Origin: Chelatococcus sp. HY11
Lineage (GTDB): Bacteria; Pseudomonadota; Alphaproteobacteria; Rhizobiales; Beijerinckiaceae
NCBI RefSeq assembly: GCF_018398335.1
Contig: NZ_JAHBRX010000002.1
Span: forward strand, 1,674,001-1,738,000
DNA length: 64,000 nucleotides
Direction of reading: 5' to 3'
Part shown: positions 53,680-62,918 of the stretch, piece by piece
Position numbering within the stretch: the first letter of the stretch is position 1
How the letters are laid out: each line of letters begins with the position of its first letter
The notes under the pieces: generated by a model
The model's input: the letters and a program-made list of their open reading frames with translations, nothing else
Database searches by the model: none
Told to the model about the DNA's origin: nothing
Translations under genes and position numbers: made by a program

Positions 53680-55215
53680 ATGAAAAAGCGGGTTCTCGGA
53701 GCGCTGTTCGCGCTCGCATCGAGCTTTGCCATCAGCCAGGCCCTCGCGGCCGACGGCGGCACGCTCTATTTCGGTCTCTCGGGCGAGCCCTCGACGCTCG
53801 ATACGACCATCAATGCCGGCACGCCGGCGCGCACCATCCGCCTCGCCATCCATCGCGGCCTCGTCAACTACGGCGCTGACGGCAAGCTGTCGAACGAGCT
53901 GGCAGCGTCCCACGAGGTTTCGCCGGACGCGCTGACCTATACCTTCAAGCTCCGCGACGCCAAGTTCCACGACGGTTCGCCGGTGACGGCGGCGGATGTC
54001 AAGGCGTCGCTGGAGCGTATCAAGGCGCCGGACAGCAAGGCGACCTACAAGAACGAACTTGGCGTGATCGAAGGCATTGAAACGCCGGATGCAAAGACCG
54101 TCAAGCTGACGCTGTCGAAGCCTTTCGTCCCGCTGATCCACTATTTGGCGCTGCCGGAATCAGCGATTGTGCCGGCCGCCTGGCTCAAGCAGCATGGCAA
54201 CGATCCCAACGCCGCGCCGGTCGGCGCCGGCCCCTTCAAATTCGCGAACTGGGAACGTGGCCGCGAGCTCACCGTCGAGAAGTTCGATGGCTACTACAAG
54301 CAGGGCAAGCCGCATCTCGATGATGTGCATTATGTCTTCTATGGCGATGAGAACACACGCGTGAACGCGCTGAAATCCGGCGACGTGGACATCATCGACT
54401 ATGTGCCGTGGAAGGATGCCGCCGCGATCGAAGCCAATTCCGACCTGCGGCTGGCCAGCACATCCGGTCCGTTCATGATGTTGCAGTTCAACACCAAGTT
54501 CGATCCGTTCTCCAAGCCGGAAGTCCGACAGGCGATTTCCTATGCCATCGACCGCGCCGCGGTGATCAATACAGCTTTCAACGGCCGTGGCACGCCGCTT
54601 TTCGGCATCGCCATTCCCGAAGGCTACATGGGCTATTCCAAGGACAAGGCGAACTACTTCAGCCACGACGTACAGAAGGCGAAGGACCTTCTGGCGAAGG
54701 CGGGTTATCCCGATGGCTTCCAGGCACGCCTTCTGTCGACGTCGCAATACGGCTTCCACAACAACACGGCAGTCGCCGTACAGGCCGAGCTTGCCAAGAT
54801 CGGCATCAAGGTCACGCTCGACCTGCCGGACTGGTCCGGTCGTATCGCCAAGAACAACGCCGGCGACTATGACTTCCTGGTGGCGGGCACGGCGGGCGAC
54901 ATTGCCGATGCCGACTGGCTGAGCAACTTCTTCTACGGCGGCAAGCAACTCGTGCGCTTGAACAACTCGGCCTATTTCGACGATCCGACGATCAACGAGC
55001 TGCTCGACAAGGGCCGCGTGACCCTCGACCCCGCTGAGCGCGAGAAGATCTATGGCCAGTTTGTCGATCGCGCGCTTGAGCTGTCACCCTTCGCTTATCT
55101 GATGTGGCGCGACCAGAGCTTCGGCCTGCGCAAGAACGTCAAGGGCTTCACCAATATTCCGGGGTTCCTGACCTTCCAGTCGGGCATCACCGTCGAGGAT
55201 ACCGAGGTCAAATAG
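53680..55215 (+). CDS. Oligopeptide-type ABC solute-binding protein, family 5
   Basis: About 511 residues from the ATG at 53680 with an AAGGGG site. A classical Sec signal peptide ([20 protein letters not shown], cleavage after ALA) precedes [20 protein letters not shown]. The family 5 signature [24 protein letters not shown] is near residues 90-115. It is the last gene of the operon and is followed by a strong terminator. Family 5 proteins bind peptides but also opines, glutathione and sugars, so a glycated amino acid is a reasonable ligand. Confidence 0.92.
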   Translation: MKKRVLGALFALASSFAISQALAADGGTLYFGLSGEPSTLDTTINAGTPARTIRLAIHRGLVNYGADGKLSNELAASHEVSPDALTYTFKLRDAKFHDGSPVTAADVKASLERIKAPDSKATYKNELGVIEGIETPDAKTVKLTLSKPFVPLIHYLALPESAIVPAAWLKQHGNDPNAAPVGAGPFKFANWERGRELTVEKFDGYYKQGKPHLDDVHYVFYGDENTRVNALKSGDVDIIDYVPWKDAAAIEANSDLRLASTSGPFMMLQFNTKFDPFSKPEVRQAISYAIDRAAVINTAFNGRGTPLFGIAIPEGYMGYSKDKANYFSHDVQKAKDLLAKAGYPDGFQARLLSTSQYGFHNNTAVAVQAELAKIGIKVTLDLPDWSGRIAKNNAGDYDFLVAGTAGDIADADWLSNFFYGGKQLVRLNNSAYFDDPTINELLDKGRVTLDPAEREKIYGQFVDRALELSPFAYLMWRDQSFGLRKNVKGFTNIPGFLTFQSGITVEDTEVK

Positions 55216-55249
55216 GCATTAGCGCGTCACCGACACCTCATCGGCATGG

Positions 55250-55283
55250 AAAGGGCGGCACGATGTGCTGCCCTTTTCTTTTT
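55250..55283 (+). terminator. Rho-independent terminator of the deglycase-importer operon
   Basis: Nine-bp stem 55253-55261 with 55265-55273 (one G-T pair), three-base loop, followed by TTTTCTTTTT (55274-55283). It lies 35 bases after the binding-protein stop and before the convergent YedE-type gene. Confidence 0.92.
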
Positions 55284-55297
55284 AAGATACAGGCCCG

Positions 55298-55753
55298 TCA
55301 GGTCCGGCGCAGCGAGGTGTGGGCATTTCCCGCCTGCTTCGCCGGCCTGCCATCGAGCCAGCGCGCGATCGCCATGCCGGCTGCCATCGCCGCGACGAAT
55401 AGGAAGGCGGAGGGCAGCCCAAACCCGAGCAATGTGAGCGCCGGCCCCGGACAGAGACCGGCCAGCCCCCAGCCGATGCCGAAGATCGCTGGACCGAGCA
55501 CGACATGGGCGTCGATGGCGCGGGCGCTTGGCATATGGAAGCGTTTCGCGAAAAGCGGCCCCGGGCGGCGCAGGACGAGCCGGAAGCCGCAGAAGGTCAC
55601 AGCAATCGCCCCGGCCATGACAAAGGCGAGACTCGGATCCCAGTGACCGGCGAGATCAAGGAAGTTCAGGACTTTCGCCGGATCGGCCATGCCGGCGACG
55701 ATGAGCCCGAGGCCAAAGATGAGGCCAGTGATGAACTGAAGCAGGATGGCCAT
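55298..55753 (-). CDS. YeeE/YedE-type sulfur transporter, half-protein B (PmpB-like)
   Basis: 151 residues, four or five hydrophobic segments, and the conserved [19 protein letters not shown] stretch with one cysteine (about residues 90-110). Such small YeeE/YedE proteins pair to form a full-size channel for thiosulfate or related sulfur compounds and often lie beside persulfide-responsive regulators and sulfide-detoxifying genes. It follows its partner by six bases. Confidence 0.88.
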   Translation of the reverse strand: MAILLQFITGLIFGLGLIVAGMADPAKVLNFLDLAGHWDPSLAFVMAGAIAVTFCGFRLVLRRPGPLFAKRFHMPSARAIDAHVVLGPAIFGIGWGLAGLCPGPALTLLGFGLPSAFLFVAAMAAGMAIARWLDGRPAKQAGNAHTSLRRT

Positions 55754-55759
55754 GTTTCC

Positions 55760-56185
55760 TCACAGGACGTGGCGCATAAGGAACACGGTGGCGATCGCGG
55801 TTGCCATGAAGACAGTGGTCGCGACCAGCGAGCGCGGCGACAGGCGGGCAAGGCCGCAGACGCCGTGTCCGGAGGTGCAGCCCCGGCCCCAGACCGCGCC
55901 GAACCCGACGAGAAGGCCTGCGACAATGAGAACGAATGGACCGGCCGCCAGCGTGGGCGTGGGAAGGCCACCTGCCAGAAAACCGTAGACTGCTGGCGCG
56001 AGAACGAGCCCCACGACAAAGGCCAGTCGTCCGGCGAATTGATCATCGCCATAGGGCGGCAACAGCCGCGCGGCGATGCCGCTTATGCCAGCTATGCGGC
56101 CTGCGAAGAGCATGAGCAGCACTGCCGACAGTCCAATCAACACGCCGCCGAAAAACGATGCGATCGGGGTAAATTGCGTTGCCAT
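55760..56185 (-). CDS. YeeE/YedE-type sulfur transporter, half-protein A (PmpA-like)
   Basis: 141 residues with four hydrophobic segments. The family cysteine motif [17 protein letters not shown] is near residues 99-115. It is the first of the two-gene operon and is divergent from the ArsR-type regulator. Together the two halves are expected to move sulfide, thiosulfate or polysulfide-type anions across the inner membrane. Confidence 0.9.
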   Translation of the reverse strand: MATQFTPIASFFGGVLIGLSAVLLMLFAGRIAGISGIAARLLPPYGDDQFAGRLAFVVGLVLAPAVYGFLAGGLPTPTLAAGPFVLIVAGLLVGFGAVWGRGCTSGHGVCGLARLSPRSLVATTVFMATAIATVFLMRHVL

Positions 56186-56426
56186 TCAGCAGTTCTCCAG
56201 CGTCCGGGAGTGAACATCGGGGAGGGAGTGGGCCGGGGGAACCAGGGCAGCCCGGTTCCCCCGGCGTAATGACGATGCAGATCGCCAGCCCATATCGCCA
56301 GTCGGCCCGGCCGGCTTCCGATCGAAGGCAGCGGCTGCGAGAAGTGCTGCGAGAGCGGAACGTGGTGGGCGATCGATCGAGCCCATATTGCCCCCTTGCT
56401 GCATCAAGGCTTGATAAGTAAGATTG

Positions 56427-56442
56427 TTAAGAAATATCTTAA
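56427..56442. promoter_or_regulatory. Operator-like inverted repeat for the ArsR-type regulator
   Basis: TTAAGA (56427-56432) and TCTTAA (56437-56442) form a perfect dyad with a 4-base AATA centre in an AT-rich island just before the regulator start. BigR-type repressors bind AT-rich dyads overlapping promoters, so this is the likely site for both divergent promoters. Confidence 0.7.
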
Positions 56443-56452
56443 ATTCTAAAAT

Positions 56453-56785
56453 ATGTCGTTGGCAAGATCAAACGGTGGCGAGGCAGCGGTGAACGAACTG
56501 GAAGGCAAGGCTGAGGAAGCCGCGCGGCTGATGTCGGTTCTCTCCAATCCAAAACGCCTTTTGGCCCTCTGCCAGCTCGTAGAGGGCGAGAAGGCGGCGG
56601 GGCGGCTTGCGGATATGGTGGGATTGTCTCCGGCCGCCTTATCCCAGCATCTCGCGCTCATGCGTGCCATGAATATTGTCGGGACCCGTCGCGACGGCGC
56701 CACTGTGTATTATCGGCTGGCCAGTCCAGAAGCGCGGGCCGTGCTCGAAACGCTATATCGCGTCTACTGCGAGCCCGACGGGTGA
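56453..56785 (+). CDS. ArsR-family repressor with two cysteines (BigR/SqrR-like persulfide sensor)
   Basis: 110 residues with a winged helix (LADMVGLSPAALSQHLALMRAMNIV). Cys40 and Cys106 correspond in position to the two sensing cysteines of BigR and SqrR, which form a disulfide or tetrasulfide on exposure to sulfide or persulfide. The metal-site CVC box of ArsR is absent. It is divergent from the YeeE/YedE pair, matching the known gene neighbourhood. The ATG at 56453 has no ribosome site and is only ten bases from the operator; a GTG at 56489 with a GAGG site is an alternative. Confidence 0.88.
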   Translation: MSLARSNGGEAAVNELEGKAEEAARLMSVLSNPKRLLALCQLVEGEKAAGRLADMVGLSPAALSQHLALMRAMNIVGTRRDGATVYYRLASPEARAVLETLYRVYCEPDG

Positions 56786-56803
56786 GTGTGCGGCACACCT
56801 CAC
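56782..56803. terminator. Hairpin at the convergent regulator/oxidoreductase junction
   Basis: Arms 56782-56790 and 56794-56803 pair over 9 bp with one bulged base around a 3-base loop. The structure covers the ArsR stop and reaches the last codon of the convergent GMC gene. No T run is present; it may limit readthrough between the two genes. Confidence 0.35.
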
Positions 56804-58434
56804 ACACCGCCCCTCAGGACCATGTCGCTTCCCCTTTCGGCCACCATCAATGTTGCCGCATGGATGTTGGTCGACGGGATGATCGGCATGACCGAGGCAT
56901 CAATCACGCGCAGCGCCTCGACCCCACGAACCTTGAGCCTGGGATCGAGCGGGGCTTGTTCTCCGCCCATGGCAACCGTGCCGCAGGGATGAAAGGTCGT
57001 CGAGGCGGTTGCCCTGATGTAATCGATGAGGTTCTCGTCGGTGTCCACCAGGCAGCCGGGCTTCAACTCGTCCACGATCCACGGCGAGAGCGCCTGTGTC
57101 CGCGCCAGTTTCCGGCCAATGCGAAAACCCTCGATCATCGCCTTCTGGTCAAAAGTTTCGGAGAGATAGTTCGCGGCGATGTGCGGCTTGCCATGCGGAT
57201 CAGGTGAAGCCAGCGTGACCCGTCCCCGGCTGTCCGGCCTGCAGACGCAGGCGCTGTAGACGAAGCCCGGGAAGGGATGTAGACCCGTCTCGTAGCTATC
57301 AAGGCTGAAATTGGCGACCTGGAACTGCAGGGCAGGATCGCCGGAAGGTGGGATGCGTTTCGGCTGGGCCTGTGTCGGCACGAACAGGCTCGCCTCGGCG
57401 GCCGAAATGGCCATGGGGCCAGTCCCGGTCAGCGCATAGCGCATTCCCATCCCGGCGATGCGGAGGGGATTGCGCATGATGTCGTTCAAGGTGACCGCGC
57501 GCGTGCAGCGGAAGGCGAACCGCGCCATGAGATGGTCTTGCAGGCCGCAGCCGACCTGCGGTGAATGGATGACCGAGGGGATGCCGAGCGTCGACAACGC
57601 CCGCGCGTCGCCAATGCCCGAGAGCATCAGCAGTTGCGGTGAATTGAGGGCGCCGCCACAAAGAATGACCTCGCGCCGGGCGCGCAGGATACGGGTGTCC
57701 GTGGTTCCCGCCGGCACGATCACCACGCCGGTGGCACGGCGGTCCTGGACAACGATGCGGTGGACGAGCGTATTCAGCTGCAGATGTATGCGGGCGCCGC
57801 GACGAATAGCCGGCCGCAGGTAGGTCGCGGCGGAGGTGTGGCGCTTGCCGCGCTCGACATTGAACGGCAGGAAACCGGCTCCCGTGAGCGTCCGTCCGTT
57901 GAAATCGGGATTATAGGGATAGCCTAGCTCAAGCGCGGCATCCACGAAGGCACGCGCGACCGCTGAGGGGTGCTTGGCCATAGCGACAGGTATCGGTCCG
58001 TCGAAGCCGTGCCACGCTTCCTCCGCTTCCGTATAAAGGCAGCGCTCGAGCTTGCGGAAGGCGGGCAGGACTTGCCCGTAGGACCAGCCGTGCGCGCCGG
58101 CCTGTTCCCAGAGATCGAAATCGCCGGGGGATCCACGCAGGAAGACGAGGCCGTTGATGCTCGCGGATCCGCCGAGCAGCTTCCCGCGCGGCCAACGGAT
58201 CTGGCGCCCGTTGAGTTCGGGCTCCGGCTCGGTGGTGTAACCCCAGTTCACCTTTGGATTATTCATCAGCCGGGCGTAGCCGATGGGCACTTTGACCCAC
58301 GGGTTATTGTCCCGTCCGCCCGCCTCGACGAGACAGACCGAAGCGCGTCCGTCTTCCGCGAGCCGGCTCGCCACGATGCAGCCGGCGGCGCCCGCGCCGA
58401 CGACGATATAGTCGACTTCATCCGGTATCTGCAT
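56800..58434 (-). CDS. GMC-family FAD oxidoreductase (choline/alcohol dehydrogenase type)
   Basis: 544 residues. The FAD motif DYIVVGAGAAGCIVASRLAE is at the N-terminus (about residues 7-26), GMC signature 1 is RGKLLGGSASINGLVFLRG near 85, and signature 2 is GALNSPQLLMLSGIG near 262. The catalytic histidine is in FHPCGTVAMG, with the partner NIHAATL near the end. It oxidises a primary or secondary alcohol. It is the last gene of the minus-strand operon after the cupin and SDR genes, so it probably acts on the compound imported by that operon. Confidence 0.92.
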   Translation of the reverse strand: MQIPDEVDYIVVGAGAAGCIVASRLAEDGRASVCLVEAGGRDNNPWVKVPIGYARLMNNPKVNWGYTTEPEPELNGRQIRWPRGKLLGGSASINGLVFLRGSPGDFDLWEQAGAHGWSYGQVLPAFRKLERCLYTEAEEAWHGFDGPIPVAMAKHPSAVARAFVDAALELGYPYNPDFNGRTLTGAGFLPFNVERGKRHTSAATYLRPAIRRGARIHLQLNTLVHRIVVQDRRATGVVIVPAGTTDTRILRARREVILCGGALNSPQLLMLSGIGDARALSTLGIPSVIHSPQVGCGLQDHLMARFAFRCTRAVTLNDIMRNPLRIAGMGMRYALTGTGPMAISAAEASLFVPTQAQPKRIPPSGDPALQFQVANFSLDSYETGLHPFPGFVYSACVCRPDSRGRVTLASPDPHGKPHIAANYLSETFDQKAMIEGFRIGRKLARTQALSPWIVDELKPGCLVDTDENLIDYIRATASTTFHPCGTVAMGGEQAPLDPRLKVRGVEALRVIDASVMPIIPSTNIHAATLMVAERGSDMVLRGGV

Positions 58435-58447
58435 GGAGAGCCTGCGC

Positions 58448-58981
58448 CTATCGAGCCTGATGGTCTATGCCGACCATCACCACGAACATCTCGGCATAGT
58501 CGTCCGTCTCGTTTTTCCAGGCATGCACGGTTGCGCGCTGCACCAGCATGTCGCCGGGCGCGAGACGGGCTTCGTTGTCTTCCATGACCGCGACGATCTC
58601 TCCGCGAATAACGCAGACATAGTCGATTGTCGGCGTCACATGCATGCCGGGATGCCGGGCCTGATCGCCGCTGCGCGCGCCGCTCGCGCCCATGGCCGCG
58701 AAAAGATCCGCGGATGCGAGCCCTGCGCCCCAACGCTTGCTGTCCGGCGGGATACGAACCACCCGGCAGGATGTCCCGCCGGGGAGCGGGGCGAAGGCGA
58801 TCGGGTCCGCATCCGTTGTGGCGATGCTGGCCATCAGGTCGCAGGGAGCCCCGGTTCGCCACAACTCGATGATCTGCCCACCCCCTGGGGTGTTCAGGAT
58901 GGATGAAGGCGGACCATCCTGCTGGATCTCCGAGCGCCCTTCAGCGTTGATGCCGGTCACAATGCGGCGGTAAGAAGTCAT
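58448..58981 (-). CDS. Cupin-domain protein
   Basis: About 177 residues from the ATG at 58981, which overlaps the SDR stop (TGATG). A C-terminal cupin barrel contains GMHVTPTIDYVCVIRGEIVAVME and LAPGDMLVQRATVHAWKNE. The first motif has His but lacks the usual second adjacent His, so metal binding is uncertain. It is sandwiched between an SDR dehydrogenase and a GMC oxidase; proteins of this type often accompany sugar or sugar-acid catabolic sets. No reaction can be assigned. Confidence 0.8.
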   Translation of the reverse strand: MTSYRRIVTGINAEGRSEIQQDGPPSSILNTPGGGQIIELWRTGAPCDLMASIATTDADPIAFAPLPGGTSCRVVRIPPDSKRWGAGLASADLFAAMGASGARSGDQARHPGMHVTPTIDYVCVIRGEIVAVMEDNEARLAPGDMLVQRATVHAWKNETDDYAEMFVVMVGIDHQAR

Positions 58982-59790
58982 CAGTTTCTCCCGCCGTCGA
59001 CGAAGTAGCTCTGGTTGGTGCAGGCGCGAGCCGCGTCGGAGGCGAGAAACACGACCATCTCCGCGACATCGCTCCCCTCGATCTCGGTCGGGATGCACTG
59101 GTTTTGCCGCCGTCGGGCCTCGGCCTCCTCGCTCCACCACAAACGTCGCTGTCGCTCGGTCAGAACCCAGCCGGGAACGACGTGATTGACACGGATGCCC
59201 TCCGGCCCGAGCTCGCGCGCGAGCGCCTTAGTGAGTCCCGCGACCCCGGCCTTGGCCATCAGATAGAGACTCATCGAGGGAGCTCCCAGATACCAGGCGT
59301 GGGAGCCGATGTTGATGATCGCGCCATGGCCGAGACGCGCCATTCCCGCCCGCACCGCCTGCGCGGCGAAGAACTGGTGCCGCAGGTTCACGGCAAGGCC
59401 TTTGTCGAAATCATCGGGCTCGATATCCGCCACGACACCACGCTCGTCGTTCGCCGCGTTATTGACGAGAATGCTGACGTCCCCGAGAGCGTCCTGAAGC
59501 TCGCCAATTTCGCTCCGGAGCGAAGCAATGTCTGTGATGTCGCACTGCCGGAAAAGAACCGCCGTGCCGGTGCGCTCGCCGATCACGGCGGCGGTGCGCG
59601 CCCCGTTATCAGCATTGATGTCGAGAAACCCGGTTCGGACACCCTGCTCGGCGAGCCGCAGGACGATCGCTGCGCCTATTCCGGATGCGCCGCCTGTGAC
59701 GATGGCCGTTCGGTCACGCAGGCTCGGATAGATCGCGGCGGCGGGTGTCGAGGGAATATCGTTCCCGGCGGTGGAAGCGGCGGTGGGCAT
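58981..59790 (-). CDS. Short-chain dehydrogenase/reductase
   Basis: 269 residues. The nucleotide motif TGGASGIGAA is near residue 32, NNAAN near 110, and the catalytic Ser (INIGSHAWYLGAPSMS) and Tyr-x3-Lys (YLMAK) near 160-180 are present. The C-terminal motif is SDAARACTNQSYFVDGG. It lies six bases after the permease gene and overlaps the cupin gene, so it is part of the sugar-type operon and probably oxidises a sugar, polyol or related alcohol. Confidence 0.92.
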   Translation of the reverse strand: MPTAASTAGNDIPSTPAAAIYPSLRDRTAIVTGGASGIGAAIVLRLAEQGVRTGFLDINADNGARTAAVIGERTGTAVLFRQCDITDIASLRSEIGELQDALGDVSILVNNAANDERGVVADIEPDDFDKGLAVNLRHQFFAAQAVRAGMARLGHGAIINIGSHAWYLGAPSMSLYLMAKAGVAGLTKALARELGPEGIRVNHVVPGWVLTERQRRLWWSEEAEARRRQNQCIPTEIEGSDVAEMVVFLASDAARACTNQSYFVDGGRN

Positions 59791-59796
59791 GAGATC

Positions 59797-60624
59797 TCAG
59801 CCTTTCACGGAGCCGGCGGTCAATCCGGCGACAAGCAACCGCTGCGCCAGCATCACGAGCAGAACGACCGGCAGAAGTTGAACGGTCACGCCGGCGAACA
59901 GAACGCCCCAGTCCGTACCGTAGATCGCATCCATCACTTCGCTGATGACGAGCGGAGCGGTCTTGGCATGCTGCGTGGTGAAGATCAGGGCGAACAGATA
60001 TTCATTCCAGGAGAAGACGAAGACGAATATCGCACTTGCCATGATACCCTGGCGCGCAAGCGGGAAGATCACCCGCGCGATTGTTTGCAACTGTGAGGCG
60101 CCATCCACGAAAGCGGCCTCGTCGAGCTCGCGCGGCACCTCGTCGATGAATGTCTTGATGATCATGGTGCAGAGCGAGACCCAGAACGCGGCATAGAGCA
60201 GGATGAGGATGATGTGGGTGTCGCTGAGGCCGAGCGCATCGACGATGGGGAAGAGCGGCAAGGTAACGACGATGGGGGGGAGCAGGCGGATGGCGATCAT
60301 GTAGATCGCGCTCGCGCCCAGGAGCCGCCCGGAGTAGCGGGAATAGACATAGCCGCCAAGGAAGCTCACGAAGACCGCGAGCAGCGTCGCACCAAAGGCG
60401 ACGATCAGGCTGTTGCGCATCGTCGCGAAGAAGGCATCCCACTCGTTCCAGAGCGTCACATAGTGCTCGAATGTCGGCTGGAAGATCAGTGACGGAGGAT
60501 AAGCGAACATCTCCGTCTGTGGTTTGAGCGAGGAGACGATGATGAACAGAATCGGCCCGGCGGACCAGATCAGAAACATCAGTATGGCGAAGTATCGCGC
60601 TGTCGATATTACAAAATTACGCAT
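59797..60624 (-). CDS. ABC sugar transporter permease, MalG-like
   Basis: About 275 residues from the ATG at 60624, overlapping the upstream permease by eight bases. The EAA loop is ELDEAAFVDGASQLQTIARVIFP near residue 185, and six hydrophobic segments are visible. The upstream open frame covers only the end of the neighbouring gene. It forms the channel with the MalF-like permease. Confidence 0.9.
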   Translation of the reverse strand: MRNFVISTARYFAILMFLIWSAGPILFIIVSSLKPQTEMFAYPPSLIFQPTFEHYVTLWNEWDAFFATMRNSLIVAFGATLLAVFVSFLGGYVYSRYSGRLLGASAIYMIAIRLLPPIVVTLPLFPIVDALGLSDTHIILILLYAAFWVSLCTMIIKTFIDEVPRELDEAAFVDGASQLQTIARVIFPLARQGIMASAIFVFVFSWNEYLFALIFTTQHAKTAPLVISEVMDAIYGTDWGVLFAGVTVQLLPVVLLVMLAQRLLVAGLTAGSVKG

Positions 60625-61486
60625 GGCCACCCGCAATCCGCCGATGCATTTGATAGAGATAGAAGGATGCAACACCCAGCGAGCTGAGCACCATAAGCCA
60701 GCCCGTGGCAGAGGCCGTGCCAAAGTCACCGTTTCGGAACGCGCCCTGGTAGAGATAGACCGCGAGCACCTCCGTCAGCCGGGCTGGCCCGCCTTTTGTC
60801 AGAAGCCATACCTCGGAGAACATGCGGAAGGCGAAGACGAGCCGGAATATGACGGTGATGAGCAAGGCCGGCACAAGCAATGGTAGCGTTATGCGGACGA
60901 AAGTTTGCAGGGCTCCGGCGCCGTCGATGCTCGCCGCCTCGTAAAGCGAGCGCGGGATCGCGAGCAATGCCGCATAGAGCAGCAGGAACGTAAACGGCAG
61001 ATGATGCCAGATACTGATGATCGAGACGAGCGCCAGGCCTTGCGTGGGGGACGCGCTCCAGTTGAGGCTTAGCCCGATTTCCGCAAGTGTACGGCTGATC
61101 GCGCCGTAACTCGGATTCATCAGAATTTTCCAGGCAAGCACGCCGACAACCTCGGAGACCGCATAGGGCATGAGGATGATCGCGAAGAGCAGGTTGCGGC
61201 ATGGCACTTTGCCGACAAACAGCAAGGCGAGCCCAAGCCCGAGCAGAATTTCGGCGTAGACGACGACATTGACGACGACGAATGTGTTGAGCGCCGAGCG
61301 CCAGAAATAGCTGTCCGAGAGGACCGTCCAATAATTGGCTAGCCCGACGAATTCAGGGGAAACGCCGTAAGTTGAGGCATTGAGGCTCAGCCAGAAGACG
61401 GCGAGAGACGGCACGGCGATGACAGCGAGAAGAAGCAGATGCACCGGCGCGAGCAGGCCTAGCGCGGACAGATTGATTGCCTTCAT
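60617..61486 (-). CDS. ABC sugar transporter permease, MalF-like
   Basis: 289 residues, with an N-terminal hydrophobic segment (LLLLAVIAVPSLAVFWLSLN) and an EAA loop (SLYEAASIDGAGALQTFVRITLP) near residue 190. It is separated from the binding-protein gene by 90 bases holding an imperfect hairpin (arms 61519-61526 and 61547-61554) with no T run, a likely processing site. No ATPase gene occurs in this operon inside the window. Confidence 0.9.
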   Translation of the reverse strand: MKAINLSALGLLAPVHLLLLAVIAVPSLAVFWLSLNASTYGVSPEFVGLANYWTVLSDSYFWRSALNTFVVVNVVVYAEILLGLGLALLFVGKVPCRNLLFAIILMPYAVSEVVGVLAWKILMNPSYGAISRTLAEIGLSLNWSASPTQGLALVSIISIWHHLPFTFLLLYAALLAIPRSLYEAASIDGAGALQTFVRITLPLLVPALLITVIFRLVFAFRMFSEVWLLTKGGPARLTEVLAVYLYQGAFRNGDFGTASATGWLMVLSSLGVASFYLYQMHRRIAGGHA

Positions 61487-61576
61487 CAGAGAAGATCCGG
61501 AAGCAGCAGGGGCGGGCGGACGGAAGAAGCGTAATCAGGAGCGCTCCTTCCGTCGGCCGGTATCATGCCTGGCGTT

Positions 61577-62869
61577 TCACTTCACAAGCGGGGCGATCCG
61601 CTTCTGCATGGAGGCGGCCGCTTCTTCGGGCGTCTTCAATCCGAGAACAGCCGCCTGGGATTCCTCCATGAAGATCAAATTGACCTGTGTGGAGGCGTCG
61701 TAGGACGAGGGAATGGTCACGGCTTCGGAAATCGCAAGGGCTTCCTCCTGCGTATAAGGCAGAAGCTCCTTCAGCCGTTTGTCCTGGTAGGCCGCCGGGC
61801 GAACCGGCCCGTTGCCGTTCAAAGCCGCGCGGATAGTATTGGCGGGGCTCGACAACTCCTGGACGAGGCTCCAGGCCAGTTCCTTGTGGGTCGAATTCTT
61901 CGGGATCGCGAAGGACCAGATTTCCGTCATCGCAACCACATCCTTGCCCGATTTGGGATCGGCCGGAATGGGGATGACCTTTATGTGGCCCGCGAATTTC
62001 GACTTCTTGGGATCATTATATGTCGTGTAGCGCGCGAAGGGGTCGAAATCGATGCCGACCTGACCGTTCTGTACGCCCGTAATGACTTCATCGATACCGA
62101 GTGTCGCGTAATTCGAGGGTAGGACGCCTTCCTTATACAGCTGGTTCATTGTCCGAAGCGCGTTGACCATCTCCGGGTTTCCGGCCTTCACATTGCGATC
62201 CTGATCAATCAGCTCGGCGCCGAACATGTTGAGGATCGACAGAACCGCGAATGGCCCCGCCCCGGCGGGAACCGCAAGGCCGTTGACCTTCGTGCCATCA
62301 TCCCGCGTGAAAGTCAGCTTGCGCGCGAATTCAAGAACCTCGGCGGGGGTGCGCGGCGGATGTGGGATGCCCCGTTCCTTGAAGAGGCTTTCGTTATAGT
62401 GAAGGCCTGTCGTCGCATGGCGGAAGGGAACGGCGAACATCTTGCCGTCATAGGTCAAGGCAGCGCGAAGATTGGGTGGAATGCCGGCAAAATCCTCGAT
62501 GGGCGCCTTTTCGTTCCAGGCGTCGAGAGGCTCGAGCAGCCTGCTCATCTTGGGCGTGGCATATTTGTTGATGATAAGTACCAGATCGATCGACGTCGAG
62601 CGCAGCGAAAGCTCGCGCAGCAACCGATCGTGCATCGGGTCGATGTCCGCCGTGATCCAGTTGAGCTTCACATTGTTGCGCGCGGCCCATTCGCCGGCGA
62701 TATCGCCACCCGTCGTTCCGGGCACGAGGCCGCGCGCCACGTTCTCATGGACCTTGTGAGACAGGATCGTGAGCGTGACTTCAGGCTTCTTGTCCTGCGC
62801 GAAGAGTGCAGCCGTGGTGCCGAGCAGTACAGCGCAGGCAACGGCTAAAGAACCCAGACGAAATTTCAT
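61577..62869 (-). CDS. ABC sugar-type solute-binding protein, family 1
   Basis: 430 residues. The signal peptide is at the N-terminus (MKFRLGSLAVACAVLLGTTA, cleavage near FAQ) after a GGGGAGGAG site. Features of family 1 binding proteins include PFRHATTGLHYNESLFKERG near residue 148 and the C-terminal half beginning SFAIPKNSTHKELAWSLVQEL. It precedes the two permease genes and follows two genes of unknown function. The ligand is probably a sugar or polyol. Confidence 0.9.
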   Translation of the reverse strand: MKFRLGSLAVACAVLLGTTAALFAQDKKPEVTLTILSHKVHENVARGLVPGTTGGDIAGEWAARNNVKLNWITADIDPMHDRLLRELSLRSTSIDLVLIINKYATPKMSRLLEPLDAWNEKAPIEDFAGIPPNLRAALTYDGKMFAVPFRHATTGLHYNESLFKERGIPHPPRTPAEVLEFARKLTFTRDDGTKVNGLAVPAGAGPFAVLSILNMFGAELIDQDRNVKAGNPEMVNALRTMNQLYKEGVLPSNYATLGIDEVITGVQNGQVGIDFDPFARYTTYNDPKKSKFAGHIKVIPIPADPKSGKDVVAMTEIWSFAIPKNSTHKELAWSLVQELSSPANTIRAALNGNGPVRPAAYQDKRLKELLPYTQEEALAISEAVTIPSSYDASTQVNLIFMEESQAAVLGLKTPEEAAASMQKRIAPLVK

Positions 62870-62918
62870 TGGTCTCCTCCCCTTGGATGATGGTGCATAC
62901 TATTTGCGGATCTGCACG

